This document shows, in pieces, positions 8,479-10,424 of a stretch of DNA of 10,424 nt. This DNA comes from Saccoglossus kowalevskii (Eukaryota; Hemichordata; Enteropneusta; Harrimaniidae), in assembly GCF_000003605.2 (NCBI RefSeq), contig NW_003118732.1, positions 1 to 10,424 on the forward strand, written 5' to 3'. The notes below the pieces were generated by a model. It worked only from the letters and a program-made list of their open reading frames with translations, was not told the DNA's origin and ran no database searches. The translations under genes and the position numbers were made by a program. Within the stretch, counting starts at the first letter, position 1. Every line of letters starts with the position of its first letter.

Positions 8479-9206
8479 ACCTAGTACTATCCAAATGCAC
8501 TGCAGCCCTGTGCAGAGAGTCACTACTAATTTGAACCTAGTACAATCCAAATGCACTGCTGCCCTGTGCAGAGAGTCACTACTAATTTGAACCTAGTACT
8601 ATCCAAATGCACTGCAGTCCTGTGCAGAGAGTCACTACTAATTTGAACCTAGTACTATCCAAATGCACTGCAGCCCTGTGCAGAGAGTCATTACTAATTT
8701 GAACCTAGTACAATCCAAATGCACTGCTGCCCTGTGCAGAGAGACACTACTAATTTGAACCTAGTACAATCCAAATACACTGCAGTCCTGTGCAGAGAGT
8801 CCCTACTAAGTTGAACCTAGTACAATTCAAATGCTCTGCAGTCCTATGCAGAGAGTCACTACTAATTTGAACCTAGTACAATCCAAATACACTGCAGCCC
8901 TGTGCAGAGAGTCACTACTAATTTGAACCTAGTACAATTCAAATGCACTGCTGCCCTGTGCAGAGAGTCACTACTAATTTGAACCTAGTACAATTCAAAT
9001 GCACTGCAGTCTTGTGCAGAGAGTCACTACAAATTTGAACCTAGTACAATCCAAATACACTGCAGCCCTGTGCAGAGAGTCACTACTAATTTGAACCTAG
9101 TACAATTCAAATGCACTGCAGTCCTGTGCAGAGAGTCCCTACTAATTTGAACCAAGTACTGTCCAAATGTACTGCTGCCCTGTGCAGAGAGTCACTACTA
9201 ATTTGA
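8479..9206. repeat. 13-monomer block, copy of 57-784
   Basis: This is the second copy of the 728-bp block, offset by 8422 bp. It shares all the rare variants listed for 57-784, in the same order. It also lies inside the 24-monomer period described at 8255-9597. A further partial copy runs from 9822 to the window end but has acquired a few private changes, such as ATCAAAATGC in the monomers starting at 9934 and 9990. Confidence 0.85.
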
Positions 9207-9542
9207 ACCTAGTACTATCCAAATACACTGCAGCCCTGTGCAGAGAGTCACTACTAATTTGAACCTAGTACAATGCAAATGCACTGCAGTCCTGTGCAGA
9301 GAGTCACTACTAATTTGAACCTAGTACAATCCAAATACACTGCTGCCCTGTGCAGAGAGTCACTACTAATTTGAACCTAGTACAATTCAAATGCACTACA
9401 GCCCTATGCAGAGTGTCACTACTATTTTGAACCTAGTACTATCCAAATGCACTGCAGCCCTGAGCAGAGAGTCACTACTAATTTGAACCTAGTACAATCC
9501 AAATGCACTGCAGCCCTGGACAGAGAGTCACTACTAATTTGA

Positions 9543-9597
9543 ACTAGTACTATCCAAATACACTGCAGTCCTGTGCAGAGAGTCACTACTAATTTGA
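9543..9597. repeat. 55-bp monomer
   Basis: The start reads ACTAGTAC with one C missing. It explains why the second 24-monomer unit is offset by 1343 and not 1344 bp. At the equivalent place in the 8199 monomer the sequence has the full ACCTAGTAC preceded by AATTCGA. Confidence 0.85.
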
Positions 9598-10424
9598 ACC
9601 TAGTACAATCCAAATGCACTGCAGCCCTGGACAGAGAGTCACTACTAATTTGAACCTAGTACTATCCAAACGCACTGCAGTCCTGTGCAGAGAGTCACTA
9701 CTAATTTGAACCTAGTACTGTCCAAATACACTGCAGTCCTGTGCAGAGAGTCACTACTAATTTGAACCTAGTACTGTCCAAATGCACTGCAGTCCTGTGC
9801 AGAGAGTCACTACTAATTTGAACCTAGTACTATCCAAATGCACTGCAGCCCTGTGCAGAGAGTCACTACTAATTTGAACCTAGTACAATCCAAATGCACT
9901 GCTGCCCTGTGCAGAGAGTCACTACTAATTTGAACCTAGTACTATCAAAATGCACTGCAGTCCTGTGCAGAGAGTCACTACTAATTTGAACCTAGTACTA
10001 TCAAAATGCACTGCAGCCCTGTGCAGAGAGTCATTACTAATTTGAACCTAGTACAATCCAAATGCACTGCTGCCCTGTGCAGAGAGACACTACTAATTTG
10101 AACCTAGTACAATCCAAATACACTGCAGTCCTGTGCAGAGAGTCCCTACTAAGTTGAACCTAGTACAATTCAAATGCTCTGCAGTCCTATGCAGAGAGTC
10201 ACTACTAATTTGAACCTAGTACTATCCAAATACACTGCAGCCCTGTGCAGAGAGTCACTACTAATTTGAACCTAGTACAATTCAAATGCACTGCAGCCCT
10301 GTGCAGAGAGTCACTACTAATTTGAACCTAGTACAATTCAAATGCACTGCAGTCCTGTGCAGAGAGTCACTACTAATTTGAACCTAGTACAATTCAAATG
10401 CACTGCTGCCCTGTGCAGTGATGA
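9598..10424. repeat. 24-monomer higher-order repeat unit, second copy (partial, about 14.8 monomers)
   Basis: This repeats 8255 onward in the same monomer order: CCCTGGACAG, CCAAACGC, two TGTCCAAA monomers, GTCATTACT, GAGACACT, CTAAGTTGA, then GCTCTGCAGTCCTATG. I see only a few differences in about 800 bp, including ATCAAAATGC at two successive monomers. Near the end (after 10214) the order of variants begins to depart, and the window stops before the unit is complete. Confidence 0.75.
10419..10424. other. Possible array edge
   Basis: After GTGCAG (monomer positions 32-37) the consensus expects AGAGTC, but the window ends TGATGA, matching in only two of six places. Phase up to 10418 is exact. 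This may be the end of the satellite block or a locally altered monomer. Six bases are too few to decide. Confidence 0.3.

Larger units (their letters stand above)
8255..9597. repeat. 24-monomer higher-order repeat unit, first copy (1343 bp)
   Basis: The diagnostic monomers CCCTGGACAG (8255), CCAAACGC (8311), GAGACACT (8703) and GCTCTGCAG (8815) all recur 1343 bp later. That is 24 monomers minus one base lost in the 55-bp monomer at 9543. Inside the unit are the ACCAAGTACTG monomer (9151) and a second CCCTGGACAG monomer (9487) two places before the next unit begins. This is the only place where a long multi-monomer period repeats directly in tandem. Confidence 0.75.
5154..10424. repeat. 56-bp satellite array, right part (93 complete monomers plus partial units)
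   Basis: The same 56-bp monomer in the same orientation resumes at monomer position 34 directly after the insertion. The first full monomer starts at 5177 and phase runs unbroken to 7641. Two 55-bp monomers follow (7641, 7696), phase then runs from 7751 to 9543 (a third 55-bp monomer) and from 9598 to the end. The last unit, from 10382, is 43 bp long. The variant sites are those of the left part, and many multi-monomer blocks are shared between the two parts, so they are one array split by the insertion. No gene, promoter or other embedded element is seen in this stretch. Confidence 0.97.

Noticed and set aside
9273-9280. ATGCAAAT octamer (POU-factor site)
   Set aside because: It is created by a single private substitution in one monomer (AATGC for AATCC) and is absent elsewhere, so chance explains it.
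9422-9619. Minus-strand open frame of 65 codons starting at GTG
   Set aside because: It is again translated satellite with an internal peptide repeat, opened by the one-base loss at 9543. It has no ATG start and no gene context.
1-10424. CENP-B box or another known centromere protein motif
   Set aside because: No monomer contains a TTCG....CGGG-type box, and the consensus lacks CpG altogether.

Overview
The window is a eukaryotic satellite-type tandem array. It has no recognisable gene, RNA gene, promoter or terminator. One 56-bp monomer repeats head to tail on the + strand from the first base to the last. Counted by eye with phase checked throughout, there are 183 complete monomers plus a final 43-bp partial one. 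The consensus monomer is about 45% G+C, contains no CpG, carries a PstI site (CTGCAG) in most copies, and runs from ACCTAGTAC through CTGCAG and GAGAGTCACTAC to AATTTGA. I cannot name the species or match the monomer to a known satellite family. Long homogeneous tandem repeats with higher-order structure and a single short transposon-like insertion suggest a heterochromatic, pericentromeric or subtelomeric block of an animal or plant genome, not a prokaryote.

Layout: (1) 1-5029 is the left array, 89 complete monomers plus 46 bp. It contains a disturbed patch at 2745-3024 with odd-length monomers. (2) 5030-5153 is the only non-satellite DNA: a 124-bp segment of about 28% G+C, flanked by a perfect 13-bp direct repeat (5017-5029 and 5154-5166). 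Removing 137 bp restores an uninterrupted 56-bp monomer in exact phase, so this looks like an insertion with target-site duplication into a pre-existing array. (3) 5154-10424 is the right array, 93 complete monomers plus partial ones. The last six bases (10419-10424) depart from the monomer and may mark an array edge.

Above the monomer level the array is a mosaic of duplicated multi-monomer blocks. The clearest are a 728-bp block at 57-784 that reads as identical to 8479-9206; a 24-monomer (1343-bp) tandem period in the last 2.2 kb; a shared block at 785-1276 and 5625-6116; a 5-monomer duplication at 6073-6352 and 6465-6744; and short stretches of alternating 112-bp dimers. A diagnostic variant monomer recurs at 729, 1177, 1961, 3081, 4200, 6017, 7751 and 9151. 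These patterns fit repeated unequal exchange or gene conversion.

The longest open frames (79 and 65 codons, minus strand) are translations of the repeat that begin at TTG and GTG. I do not regard them as genes. The points most worth a second look are the single insertion with its flanking duplication, the concentration of single-base indels at one spot of the monomer, the pair of evenly spaced dyads in each monomer, and the very high identity of distant blocks.
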